59,986 nucleotides of DNA, taken from contig CAVIJJ010000007.1 of the NCBI GenBank assembly GCA_963643205.1, positions 1 to 59,986 of the forward strand, read 5' to 3'. Both the position numbers and the translations under genes were made by a program. This document shows, one piece after another, positions 7,423-15,740 of the stretch. The notes beneath the pieces are model-generated. The model searched no databases and was not told where the DNA came from. It saw only the letters and a list, made by a program, of their open reading frames with translations. This stretch comes from Phil1 sp963643205 (GTDB taxonomy: Bacteria; Bacillota; Clostridia; Christensenellales; CAG-138). The number at the start of each line of letters is the position of its first letter. Within the stretch, counting starts at the first letter, position 1.

Positions 7423-9345
7423 TTATTGTTTGGTTACGCACTCGGTAAGGGAAAGGGTCTTAACCTCTTCGCCCAGCTTATCCTCAAACGCGGCAAGGGG
7501 CATGGTGCCAAGGTCTCCGCCCTTGCGGCTGCGAACGGCAACAACGTTGTTCTCAACTTCCTTGTCGCCTATTATGAGCATATAGGGTATGCGCTGCATC
7601 TGAGCCTCGCGAATCTTGAAGCCGATCTTTTCGTTGCGAAGGTCGGTCTCTACGCGGAAGCCGAGGGAATCAAGCTCATCGGCAATCTTCTTGGCGGCAT
7701 CGTGGGTACGATCGGTCATGGCAAGCACCTTAACCTGCACGGGAGCGAGCCACGCGGGGAACGCGCCGGCGAAATGCTCGGTTATAACGCCTATGAAGCG
7801 CTCTATGCTGCCGAGAACCACGCGGTGAATCATAACGGGGCGATGCTTTTCGCCGTCCGCGCCAACATACTCAAGGTCAAAGCGCTCGGGCATCTGCATA
7901 TCCAGCTGAATGGTACCGCACTGCCAGGTGCGGCCGAGGGAGTCGGAAATATGGAAGTCCAGCTTCGGGCCGTAGAACGCGCCGTCGCCTTCGTTTATAA
8001 CATAGCTCTTGCCCATGTGCTCTATAGCGCGCTTAAGGGTATCGGTAGCCATATCCCAGGTTTCCTTTTCACCTATATGATCCTCGGGCATGGTGGAAAC
8101 CTCTATCTGGTAGGTGAGGCCGAAGGTTGAGTAAACCTCGTCAAAGAGCTTTACAACGTTCTGTATTTCCTCTTCCATCTGATCCCAGGTCATGAATATA
8201 TGCGCATCGTCCTGGGTGAAGCAGCGCACGCGGAAAAGTCCGTGCAGGGCGCCGGAAAGCTCATGCCTGTGAACAAGGCCAAGCTCCGCCATCCTAAGGG
8301 GCAGCTCACGGTAGGAATGGGGCTCGGTTTTATAAACAAGCATTCCGCCCGGGCAGTTCATGGGCTTTATGGCGTAGTCCTCATCGTCTATAACGGTGGT
8401 ATACATATTGTCCTTATAGTGGTCCCAGTGACCGCTGCGCAGCCACAGGTCGCGGTTAAGGATTATAGGAGTTGAAATCTCGACATAGCCGTAGCGCTTA
8501 TGCACCTTGTGCCAGTAGTCAAGAAGGGTGTTCCTAAGAACCATTCCCTTGGGCAGGAAGAACGGGAAGCCGGGGCCTTCCTCAAGCAAAGCGAACAGGC
8601 CAAGCTCTTTGCCAAGCTTTCTGTGGTCGCGCTTCTTGGCTTCCTCTATGCGGGTGATGTACTCCTCAAGATCGGCCTTCTTCTCAAACGCGGTGCCGTA
8701 GATACGCTGCAGCATCTTGTTCTTTTCGCTGCCGCGCCAGTAAGCGCCGGCAACGCTCATAAGCTTTACGAACCTTACCTTGCCGGTTGTTTCAACGTGA
8801 GGGCCGGCGCACAGGTCCACAAAGTCTCCCTGCTTATAGAAGCTTATTACGGAATCCTCGGGCAGGTCCTCGATAAGCTCTACCTTATAGGGCTCTTCCT
8901 TTTGCTTAAAGTATTCTATGGCCTCGGCGCGGGGCATTTCAAAGCGCTCAAGGGGCAGAGCCTCGGCGATAATCTTCTCCATTTCCTTCTGAATTTTCTC
9001 AAGATCGTCGGGAGTGAAGGGCTCGGCGTCAAAATCGTAATAGAAGCCGTTATCTATTGCGGGGCCTATGGCAAGCTTAGCTTCCGGATGCACGCGCTTT
9101 ACGGCCTGGGCCAGAATATGGCTGGCGGTGTGGCGCATTGTCCAGCGGCCGTCCTCGTCCTGCCAGGTGAGCAGCTTAAGGGTGTGGTCTCCGTGTATGG
9201 GGCGGAAAGCGTCCGCGCGCTTGCCGTCTATTTCAGCGGCGAGCGTGGCTTTTTTAAGCTTTTGGCTGATTGTTTCGGCTATCTGCAAAGCGGTCATGCC
9301 GTCTTCAAACTGCTTTACGGAGCCATCGGGGAATGTGATGTTCAT
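7423..9345 (-). CDS. thrS: Threonyl-tRNA synthetase
   Basis: This 640-residue class II aminoacyl-tRNA synthetase charges tRNA-Thr in the cytoplasm. An N-terminal TGS domain (MNITFPDGSVKQF) is followed by the editing domain with HTASHILAQAV and the zinc/editing His region CAGPHVETTG. The catalytic core follows, with FRVRCFTQDDAHIF (motif 2) and VMIHRVVLGSIERF (motif 3), then the anticodon-binding domain. The start is the ATG after AAGGAGGACATT; upstream in-frame codons lie inside the T-box leader and are not translated. Expression is governed by that T-box, which senses uncharged tRNA-Thr. Confidence 0.98.
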   Translation of the reverse strand: MNITFPDGSVKQFEDGMTALQIAETISQKLKKATLAAEIDGKRADAFRPIHGDHTLKLLTWQDEDGRWTMRHTASHILAQAVKRVHPEAKLAIGPAIDNGFYYDFDAEPFTPDDLEKIQKEMEKIIAEALPLERFEMPRAEAIEYFKQKEEPYKVELIEDLPEDSVISFYKQGDFVDLCAGPHVETTGKVRFVKLMSVAGAYWRGSEKNKMLQRIYGTAFEKKADLEEYITRIEEAKKRDHRKLGKELGLFALLEEGPGFPFFLPKGMVLRNTLLDYWHKVHKRYGYVEISTPIILNRDLWLRSGHWDHYKDNMYTTVIDDEDYAIKPMNCPGGMLVYKTEPHSYRELPLRMAELGLVHRHELSGALHGLFRVRCFTQDDAHIFMTWDQMEEEIQNVVKLFDEVYSTFGLTYQIEVSTMPEDHIGEKETWDMATDTLKRAIEHMGKSYVINEGDGAFYGPKLDFHISDSLGRTWQCGTIQLDMQMPERFDLEYVGADGEKHRPVMIHRVVLGSIERFIGVITEHFAGAFPAWLAPVQVKVLAMTDRTHDAAKKIADELDSLGFRVETDLRNEKIGFKIREAQMQRIPYMLIIGDKEVENNVVAVRSRKGGDLGTMPLAAFEDKLGEEVKTLSLTECVTKQ

Positions 9346-9399
9346 AATGTCCTCCTTAATAAGGTAAAAAATCTTTGCCTGAAGCGGAACGGAGCATAT

Positions 9400-9640
9400 A
9401 AAAAACGCCCGCCCCAAGCGCATTCGCAAGGGACGGACGATGCTTCTCGCCCGCGGTTCCACCCTAATTGGTTCATTGATAAAACCCACTTTGATTCAGG
9501 CTGTATCGCTCCTGCTGCGCCCTTAAGTAGCGGGCCGGTGTTCCCAACGCTCGGCTTGCGGCAGCGCACTTTCAGCTCAATCGGTTCGCCTCTCTTGGCC
9601 GCAAAATCCGCGGTACTGTTCCCGCGTAAACCCCAAAGGA
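9400..9640 (-). promoter_or_regulatory. T-box riboswitch, threonine type
   Basis: The minus strand holds the T-box signature AGGGTGGAACCGCGGG (9450-9465), which pairs with the acceptor end of uncharged tRNA. A terminator hairpin follows (stem 9406-9420 with 9425-9439, then a T run at 9400-9405). Stem I elements upstream include AACAGTACC and AGAGAG. The right side of the specifier loop reads AACACCGG, giving a likely specifier codon ACC (9537-9539), which fits Thr. Uncharged tRNA-Thr should stabilise the antiterminator and allow thrS transcription. The T-box call is secure; the exact specifier position was judged by eye. Confidence 0.93.
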
Positions 9641-9653
9641 AATATTCATTGGG

Positions 9654-9683
9654 ATTATACTCCCGCCAAATCCCCCGTGTCAA
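9654..9683 (-). promoter_or_regulatory. Promoter of thrS
   Basis: Minus strand: TTGACA (9678-9683), 18-bp spacer, TATAAT (9654-9659), just upstream of the T-box leader and divergent from the uvrC promoter. Confidence 0.88.
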
Positions 9684-9713
9684 GCCAAAAACGGCCCCTA
9701 TATACCCGCGTGA

Positions 9714-9742
9714 TTGAATTTTATTCAAAAAGCACTTATAAT
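9714..9742 (+). promoter_or_regulatory. Promoter of uvrC, placed for a leaderless transcript
   Basis: TTGAAT (9714-9719), 17-bp spacer, TATAAT (9737-9742). The expected transcription start, about 7 bases on, falls at or next to the uvrC ATG at 9750. Confidence 0.75.
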
Positions 9743-9749
9743 AATGGGT

Positions 9750-11594
9750 ATGAATCAGCTGATAGAGGAAAAGCTTAAGCTCCTGCCCGATCACCCGGGA
9801 GTATACAGGATGTTTAACGCGGATGGCGAAATCATATACGTTGGCAAGGCGGTGAACCTGAAGAACCGGGTTCGCCAGTATTTCCGTTCGCAAAAGAACA
9901 TGAGCCCAAAGGTCAGGGCCATGGTAAGCCACATAGCGGACTTTGAATACATACTTACCGCCAACGAAACCGAGGCGCTTACGCTTGAGGCCGCGATGAC
10001 CAAAAGCCTTCAGCCGCATTACAACATACTTCTTAAGGACGATAAGCATTTCCCCTACGTTCGCCTGGACGAAAGGCAGGACTTTCCCCGCTTTGAGGTT
10101 GTGCGCCGGGCAAAGAACGACGGCGCGCGATACTTTGGCCCGTACCTGAGCGCGGTAACGCTGAGGGACGCGCTAAGCTGCATAAGGGACATGTTTCCCG
10201 TAAGGCACTGCAAAAAGGACATAGCCCGGGCAATAGCCCGCAGGGAGCGCCCCTGCCTAATGTATCACCTGAACAAATGCTGCGCGCCCTGCTCCGGCAA
10301 CGTTTCAAGGGAGGAATACCACAAGCTGCTTGACAGCGTATCAAGCTTTCTTGAGGGCGACACCGCGCCCGTTTGCGATATGCTAAGGCGCGAGATGATG
10401 CGCGCGAGCGACAACATGGAATATGAAAAAGCCGCCCAATTCAGGGACAGAGCGGCGGCGGTTGAGCGCATGGGCGAAAAGCAGCGGGCAATGACGCTTA
10501 AAACGGGCGCCGAAAGGGACGTGTTCGCGCTGGCGAGAGACGGCGAGGACGATATTATATTTGCCCTTTTCGTGCGCGGAGGCAACGTTATAGGCAGCCA
10601 GCATTACGCAATGGATTCATTGGGCGAGGACGCGGGAGAGATTATGGCCGCGTTTTTGCAGCAGTATTACGAGGGCTTAGGCACCATACCCAGGGAAATA
10701 CTTGTTAAGGATATGCCAGCAAACCACGAGGAGCTTACAGCCTGGCTTAAGCAGCAGCGCGGCGGAGCCTGCGAGATAATATGCCCCGTTCGCGGCGAAA
10801 AGGCCGAGCAGGTAAGCATGGCATATCAAAACGGGATGGACGCCATAAAAAAGCAGCGTGAGCTTGAGCACCGCTCATGGGAGCGCGGAGAGGGAGCGCT
10901 TGCGCGCCTTTGCGGCTACATTGGGCTTGAGGAGCTGCCAAGCCGCATAGAATGCTTTGATAATTCCCACATTCGCGGACGGGACACGGTTTCGGGCATG
11001 GTTGTATTTATAGACGGCAAAAAGGCGCCCGATGAATACCGCCGCTTTAAGCTGCGCGATGACCACGGCGGGGACGATCTTTCCGCCATGCGGGAGGCCC
11101 TGACAAGGCGCTTTGAAAAGGTTAAGCAGGGGGACGCGAAGTTCGCCAGCCTGCCGGATCTGCTTATAGTGGACGGCGGAAGAACCCAGCTTAACGTGGC
11201 GCTTGAGGTGCTCAACAGCTTTGGGCTTGACTACATACCCTCAATGGGACTTGCCGAAAGGAACGAGGAAATAATACTGCCCGACAGGGAGGAGAGCATA
11301 ATACTCCCAAAGGGCGACGGAGCGCTGCACTTTATTCAGCGCATAAGGGACGAAGCTCACAGGTTCGCCATATCCTATCACAGATCTCTCCACGTAAGGA
11401 GCGCATTGATGAGCGAGCTTGATAACATAGATGGCATAGGCGAAAAGCGTAAGCGACTGCTGTTTGACGCGTTTATAACGCGGGACGCTATCGCCGCCGC
11501 CACAACAGAGGAGCTGTGCGCGGTTAAGGGCATGACCAAGCCCGCCGCAGAGGCCGTGTACGCTCACTTTCATTATCAGGAGGACCCTAAATGA
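9750..11594 (+). CDS. uvrC: Excinuclease ABC subunit C
   Basis: UvrC (614 residues) makes the two incisions around DNA lesions during nucleotide excision repair, with UvrA and UvrB. The sequence shows an N-terminal GIY-YIG nuclease (HPGVYRMF..GEIIYVGKAVNLKNR) and a UvrB-interacting UVR helix pair near residues 200-240. The C-terminal RNase H-like nuclease has ECFDNSHIRG and DLLIVDGGRTQL, and helix-hairpin-helix motifs (LDNIDGIGEKRK) close the chain. I chose the ATG at 9750; it has no Shine-Dalgarno and lies at the predicted +1 of its promoter, so a leaderless mRNA is likely. The stop overlaps the next gene as ATGA. Confidence 0.96.
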   Translation: MNQLIEEKLKLLPDHPGVYRMFNADGEIIYVGKAVNLKNRVRQYFRSQKNMSPKVRAMVSHIADFEYILTANETEALTLEAAMTKSLQPHYNILLKDDKHFPYVRLDERQDFPRFEVVRRAKNDGARYFGPYLSAVTLRDALSCIRDMFPVRHCKKDIARAIARRERPCLMYHLNKCCAPCSGNVSREEYHKLLDSVSSFLEGDTAPVCDMLRREMMRASDNMEYEKAAQFRDRAAAVERMGEKQRAMTLKTGAERDVFALARDGEDDIIFALFVRGGNVIGSQHYAMDSLGEDAGEIMAAFLQQYYEGLGTIPREILVKDMPANHEELTAWLKQQRGGACEIICPVRGEKAEQVSMAYQNGMDAIKKQRELEHRSWERGEGALARLCGYIGLEELPSRIECFDNSHIRGRDTVSGMVVFIDGKKAPDEYRRFKLRDDHGGDDLSAMREALTRRFEKVKQGDAKFASLPDLLIVDGGRTQLNVALEVLNSFGLDYIPSMGLAERNEEIILPDREESIILPKGDGALHFIQRIRDEAHRFAISYHRSLHVRSALMSELDNIDGIGEKRKRLLFDAFITRDAIAAATTEELCAVKGMTKPAAEAVYAHFHYQEDPK

Positions 11595-12400
11595 TTAAGC
11601 TGATAGCGTTTGATATTGACGATACCATTACAACAGAGGCACGCACCGTGCCAAAGCCCAACATAGACGCCGTAAAGCGCGCGCAGGACGCGGGAATATT
11701 CGTAACCCTTGCAACGGGAAGGGGGTTCCACGGCTCATCCTACATATGGCAGGCCCTTGACATAAAGGGGCCCATAATAAACTACGGCGGCGCGGTTGTA
11801 AACGATACCGTAACCGGCAAGCCGCTTTACACAACCGAGCTTGACCCAAGGATGGTAAAGGAGCTTTTTGCCCTGGCAAAGGAGCTTAACGTGCACGCCC
11901 ACCTTTATCAGGGGGACAGCATTGTATTCGAAAAGGAAAACAAATATTCCGAGGCATACAGCCAAAAGCTTGGCCTGCCCACGATTGTTGACCCGGAGGT
12001 TGGCGAAAAAACATGGCACAACGTGCCGAAGGTGCTTTACATAACCGAGCCCGAGCGGGCGGACGAGCTTATATCCGCCCTTGGCAGGCGCTACGACGGC
12101 AAACTTAAGGTTTCAGGCTCCGTTCCGGGCTACGTGGAGTTCAACGCGGAAAACGCGCACAAGGGCAGCGCCCTTAAATGGGTTGCGGACTACCTTGGCA
12201 TAGAGCGCGGGGAAACCGCCGCCGTGGGCGACAATCTGCTGGACCTTGAAATGATACAATACGCCGGCATAGGCGCGGCCGTTGCGGGCGCGAACCCGGA
12301 GATACTCAGCGCCGCGAACGTTGTTCTGCCCCGCTGCGAGGACATGGCCGCCGCGTGGTTTATAGACAACATAATACTAAAGGGAAGGGAGCAGCAGTAA
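11591..12400 (+). CDS. Cof-type HAD-superfamily phosphatase
   Basis: This 269-residue HAD hydrolase has the motif I aspartates in FDIDDTITTE, motif II near LATGRGF, a Cof-type C2 cap domain, and the C-terminal metal-binding motif VGDNLLDLEMI. Family members dephosphorylate small metabolites such as sugar phosphates, flavin phosphates or pyridoxal phosphate in the cytoplasm; the substrate here is not predictable. Its ATG overlaps the uvrC stop by four bases and follows CAGGAGGACCCTAA. hprK begins two bases after its stop, so it is part of the uvrC-hprK-ROK transcript. Adjacency to hprK hints at sugar-phosphate metabolism but does not prove it. Confidence 0.9.
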   Translation: MIKLIAFDIDDTITTEARTVPKPNIDAVKRAQDAGIFVTLATGRGFHGSSYIWQALDIKGPIINYGGAVVNDTVTGKPLYTTELDPRMVKELFALAKELNVHAHLYQGDSIVFEKENKYSEAYSQKLGLPTIVDPEVGEKTWHNVPKVLYITEPERADELISALGRRYDGKLKVSGSVPGYVEFNAENAHKGSALKWVADYLGIERGETAAVGDNLLDLEMIQYAGIGAAVAGANPEILSAANVVLPRCEDMAAAWFIDNIILKGREQQ

Positions 12401-12401
12401 C

Positions 12402-13340
12402 ATGGCCGAAAGCATAGCCATTGCGGTAAGCGCGCTTTCAGAGCAGCTGGAGCTTGAACCGCTTGTATCCGGCAGCGGAAGCGTTACCTTTACAAGTGCG
12501 GAAATAGGTAGACCCGGACTGCAGTTTACGGGATATTACGACCATTTTTCAAGCCGCAGGGTGCAGATAATAGGCAAAAGCGAAATGTACTATCTATATG
12601 GGTTAAGCGACGATGAGGTTCGCGCCCGCATGGACCGCTTTATGTCCTACGATCTGCCGTGCATAGTATGCGCGCGCGGAAACATGCCGCCCGAGGCTTT
12701 GCTTGAGTGCGCAAGGGCGCACAACCTGCCCGTGTTCCTATCCCGGCAGAAAACGGACGACATAGGCCACAGGATAAGCAACTTCCTTTCAAGGAAGCTG
12801 GCACCGAGTTGCCTTATACACGGCGTGCTTATAGACGCGTTCGGCGTGGGCATACTTATGCGCGGGGACAGCGGCATAGGCAAAAGCGAAACCGCGCTTG
12901 AAATGATAAAGCAGGGGCACAGGCTGGTCGCGGACGACGTTATACGCATAACAAAGGTTGCCGCGGGCAGGGTTGTGGGCGAAGCCCCCGCCGCGACAAA
13001 ATATCTTATAGAGGTTCGCGGCATAGGAATAGTTGATGTGCGCTATCTTTTCGGCGTTGGCGCCGCGGTAAGCGAAAAGAGCATAGACCTTATAATGGAT
13101 CTTGAAATGTATGACCCAAGCAAACAATACGACCGCATAGGCGCGCGGGACAAGCATTCCGAGCTTTTGGGCGTTGAGATTCCCACAACCGTTCTTCCGG
13201 TAAGCCCCGGCAGAAACATTTCGGTTGTGGTAGAGATTGCGGCAAGGAATTTTCTGCTTAAAAAGCTTGGCTACGATACTTCCGGCAATTTTGCCATGCG
13301 CGCGGAAAGCGTACTTTCGGGGTTAAGCAGACATGAGTAA
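12402..13340 (+). CDS. hprK: HPr kinase/phosphorylase
   Basis: HprK (312 residues) phosphorylates HPr on Ser46 and removes that phosphate, controlling PTS sugar uptake and carbon catabolite repression in Bacillota. The Walker A loop is GDSGIGKSE and the family signature is EVRGIGIVDVRYLFG, with a conserved Asp pair LVADDV between them. The N-terminal regulatory domain is full length. The gene lies between a Cof-type phosphatase and a ROK sugar kinase, a sensible sugar-metabolism setting. Of its 24 isoleucine codons, 20 are ATA, 4 are ATT and none are ATC. Confidence 0.97.
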   Translation: MAESIAIAVSALSEQLELEPLVSGSGSVTFTSAEIGRPGLQFTGYYDHFSSRRVQIIGKSEMYYLYGLSDDEVRARMDRFMSYDLPCIVCARGNMPPEALLECARAHNLPVFLSRQKTDDIGHRISNFLSRKLAPSCLIHGVLIDAFGVGILMRGDSGIGKSETALEMIKQGHRLVADDVIRITKVAAGRVVGEAPAATKYLIEVRGIGIVDVRYLFGVGAAVSEKSIDLIMDLEMYDPSKQYDRIGARDKHSELLGVEIPTTVLPVSPGRNISVVVEIAARNFLLKKLGYDTSGNFAMRAESVLSGLSRHE

Positions 13341-14310
13341 CGAAAAACGATACAGCATAGGCTTTGACGTTGGCGGTTCGCACATAGCGGGCGCGATATT
13401 CGATGGCGAAAACGAGCTGAAAAGGCTTTCCTTCCCTTACCCCGTAAACGAGCCGGAGAAGGTGAGCGGCATTATATCAAGCGCCGTTAAGATTTTGGCC
13501 GAAGCAATACCCGAAGACGCCGCTGATAAACTTTCGCTTATAAACCCCGTGGGCATAGCGGTTCCCGGCAGCATAAGCCGCGACAGGCGCACCGTGCTGC
13601 ACGCTTATAACCTTGGCTTTATAAATCATCCCCTGCCGGAGCTTATAGAGAAAGAGCTTAACGGCAGAATAAAGGTACTGATGGCAAACGACGCGGACTC
13701 CGCCGCATGGGCCGAATACATGCGCGGCTCGCTTAAAGGATTCCCCACAAGCGTGCTTATAACGCTGGGCACCGGCGTTGGCGGGGGAATAATAATGAAC
13801 GGCGCCCTTTTCGGCGGCGGCATGGGCAACGGGGTTGAGCTTGGCCACTTTATAATGAATATGGACGCGGGAGAGGTATGCTCCTGCGGCGTGAAGGGCT
13901 GCTTTGAAACCTGCTGCAACGCTCCCGCGCTTATACGCGAGGGCATACGGAGCCTTGAATCCGACCCAAACGGCATGATAGCTAAGCAATGCGGCGGCGA
14001 TACAGGCGCCATAAACGCAAAGCTTATAATAGACTGCGCCCGCATGGGCGACAAAGCGGCGAAGACCGTTTTTGACAAATACGCGTACTCCCTCGCCTGC
14101 GGCATAGCCTCGCTTATAAACATACTTGACCCCATGCGCGTGGCAATAGGCGGAGGGGTTAGCGGAGCGGGAGAGTTTTTGCTTGAACCCGTGCGCAAGC
14201 ACGTGGCTGAATTGAGCTTCTATGATAAGTTCGCGGATATAGTTCCCGCATCCCTCGGCAACGATGCCGGCCTTGTTGGGGCGGCGCTGCTGCACAAAAC
14301 CGAAAAATAA
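13333..14310 (+). CDS. ROK-family sugar kinase (glucokinase-like)
   Basis: This 325-residue ROK protein has the phosphate-1 motif FDVGGSHIAGAI at its N-terminus, the catalytic Asp region MANDADSAAWAE, the TLGTGVGGGI nucleotide motif, and the zinc-binding cluster CSCGVKGCFETCC characteristic of ROK kinases. There is no N-terminal DNA-binding domain, so it is an enzyme rather than a NagC-type repressor. It probably phosphorylates glucose or a related hexose with ATP in the cytoplasm. It overlaps hprK by eight bases and has a weak ribosome binding site, which suggests translational coupling. Confidence 0.88.
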   Translation: MSNEKRYSIGFDVGGSHIAGAIFDGENELKRLSFPYPVNEPEKVSGIISSAVKILAEAIPEDAADKLSLINPVGIAVPGSISRDRRTVLHAYNLGFINHPLPELIEKELNGRIKVLMANDADSAAWAEYMRGSLKGFPTSVLITLGTGVGGGIIMNGALFGGGMGNGVELGHFIMNMDAGEVCSCGVKGCFETCCNAPALIREGIRSLESDPNGMIAKQCGGDTGAINAKLIIDCARMGDKAAKTVFDKYAYSLACGIASLINILDPMRVAIGGGVSGAGEFLLEPVRKHVAELSFYDKFADIVPASLGNDAGLVGAALLHKTEK

Positions 14311-14319
14311 ACAAATTAA

Positions 14320-14352
14320 AAGAAGGCCGCGTGTCGCGACCTTCTTCTTTTT
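14320..14352. terminator. Bidirectional terminator between ROK kinase and apgM
   Basis: An 11-bp stem with small bulges (14320-14331 with 14335-14346) is followed by TTTTTT on the plus strand and by an A/T-rich tail on the minus strand. It separates convergent genes. Confidence 0.85.
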
Positions 14353-14365
14353 TATAAAGCCTTCT

Positions 14366-15523
14366 TTATCTTTCCATCAGCTCAACCGTTCCCCGGGCGG
14401 TTGTAAGCTCGTATTTTTCATCGCAAAGCGCCTCGGTAAAGCGGGCGTTGGGGTTATGGCCGGGGTGAGTTGATTCATAATAAAGGCAGGGCACGGGGTC
14501 TCCGCCATGGGAACCCGTATCGGAATAGGTAAAATGATCGCTCAGCACAAGCAGGCGAAAATCCCCCTTAACCTCGTTCATAAGCCTTCCCACAACAAGC
14601 CTGTCCGCCGCCTCTATGGCCGCGCGCTTGCCAATGGGGTTCCTGTCGTGGCTTAAATCGTCCGTTGCCTGAATATGCACATACGCCCTGTCGTAGCCGG
14701 AGTTCAGCGCCGCTATCGCCTTGTCCGCCTTTTCCGTAAGGAAGTCCTCAAAACTTCTGCCCTCCTCGCGTGTTGGGAATATGGGTATGCCGGCGGCAGC
14801 GGTTATGCCGCGCATAAGTATGGTTTCACCGAATGCGCACCGCCCCTGCTCCGCGCGCGGGAACTCCGGCGCGAGGCTATCCCCCCAGAACCAGATGGCG
14901 TTGCACTTGGTGCCAGTGTTTTTAAGCAGTTCAAACGCCTTCCTCTGAAGATCTATAAACTCCTTTTCCTTTTCACCGCCGCAAAAATCGGCGGCGTTTT
15001 TGCCGATTATGTCGTGCGCGGGGGCAAGGTTCATGGGATAAAGCCCCGCGGCGTCCTTAACCTCCAGTATGCAGCGGAAGGATTCCGGGTGATGCAGAAC
15101 GTATCTTGGCGAATTGAACACCCTTTGCCTTAAAAGCTCCACTATGGGAGCGGCCTGCTCGGTTGGCAGCTCGCCGGCGCTGTAATCGCTCAGCACGGCG
15201 GTATCGTAGGTTTCCCCGGAAAGGGTTGCAAGATTGGTGCGAATATAAAGATTATTTTTATTAAGCGGTATTCCGCTGCCCGCGGCCTCAAGCGCGGCGC
15301 GCCCGCGATACATGCGCGGATCAAGCCCCAAAAGCCCCATATTCGCAACCGCGCTGCCTATTTCAAGCCCCGTGGGTATAGTTTTTACGCGAAGAAGCTT
15401 GGTTGCTTTTTCGGCAAGCGCGTTCAGGTTAGGTGTATTCGCCGCATCAAGCGGGGTTTTATTCAAAAGGGCCTTGTTCGGCCTGTCCGCCGAACCATCC
15501 AGGATAAGTGTTACGCGTTTCAT
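14366..15523 (-). CDS. apgM: Cofactor-independent phosphoglycerate mutase, archaeal (ApgM) type
   Basis: This 385-residue alkaline-phosphatase-superfamily enzyme interconverts 3- and 2-phosphoglycerate in glycolysis without 2,3-bisphosphoglycerate. The N-terminus LILDGSADRP carries a metal-binding Asp. ANTPNLNALAEKATKLLRV..PTGLEIGSAVANMGLLG contains the catalytic nucleophile region, and the C-terminal metal ligands lie in LSDHFTYSD and GSHGGDP. The length and the PDLDxLA-like start place it with ApgM rather than the 510-residue GpmI. The ATG follows CCGGAGGAAAC. It stands alone, divergent from the phosphotransbutyrylase gene. Confidence 0.9.
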   Translation of the reverse strand: MKRVTLILDGSADRPNKALLNKTPLDAANTPNLNALAEKATKLLRVKTIPTGLEIGSAVANMGLLGLDPRMYRGRAALEAAGSGIPLNKNNLYIRTNLATLSGETYDTAVLSDYSAGELPTEQAAPIVELLRQRVFNSPRYVLHHPESFRCILEVKDAAGLYPMNLAPAHDIIGKNAADFCGGEKEKEFIDLQRKAFELLKNTGTKCNAIWFWGDSLAPEFPRAEQGRCAFGETILMRGITAAAGIPIFPTREEGRSFEDFLTEKADKAIAALNSGYDRAYVHIQATDDLSHDRNPIGKRAAIEAADRLVVGRLMNEVKGDFRLLVLSDHFTYSDTGSHGGDPVPCLYYESTHPGHNPNARFTEALCDEKYELTTARGTVELMER

Positions 15524-15563
15524 GTTTCCTCCGGTATTGCGGCACTGCCGCTCGTTTTATGGT

Positions 15564-15592
15564 ATTATATCACCCCGGCAGGGAAAGCAACA
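15564..15592 (-). promoter_or_regulatory. Promoter of apgM
   Basis: Minus strand: TGTTGC (15587-15592), 17-bp spacer, TATAAT (15564-15569). An inverted repeat overlaps the -35 region. Confidence 0.55.
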
Positions 15593-15619
15593 GGTGTTTG
15601 CCAAATAAATTCACCTGTT
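15589..15619. repeat. Inverted repeat AACAGGTG/CACCTGTT at the apgM promoter
   Basis: AACAGGTG (15589-15596) and CACCTGTT (15612-15619) are perfect 8-bp arms with a 15-bp spacer, placed over the -35 side of the apgM promoter. It could be an operator. The rest of the 217-bp divergent region (15524-15740) has a short CACCG/CGGTG hairpin at about 15707-15722 and no strong promoter toward the phosphotransbutyrylase gene. Confidence 0.4.
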
Positions 15620-15740
15620 CGCAGAAAATACACAGCTTGACCGTAAGCATATACATGGTTTACAATTATCTGTTGTACGGCGATAAGCCGCTGCAAATAA
15701 AAAGCACCGTATTTTCGGTGAGATACGGCACGGAGTGAAG

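Noticed and set aside
9342..10049. Long open frame on the minus strand over the thrS leader
   Set aside because: It covers the T-box riboswitch and promoter and part of uvrC antisense; the structured RNA explains the region.
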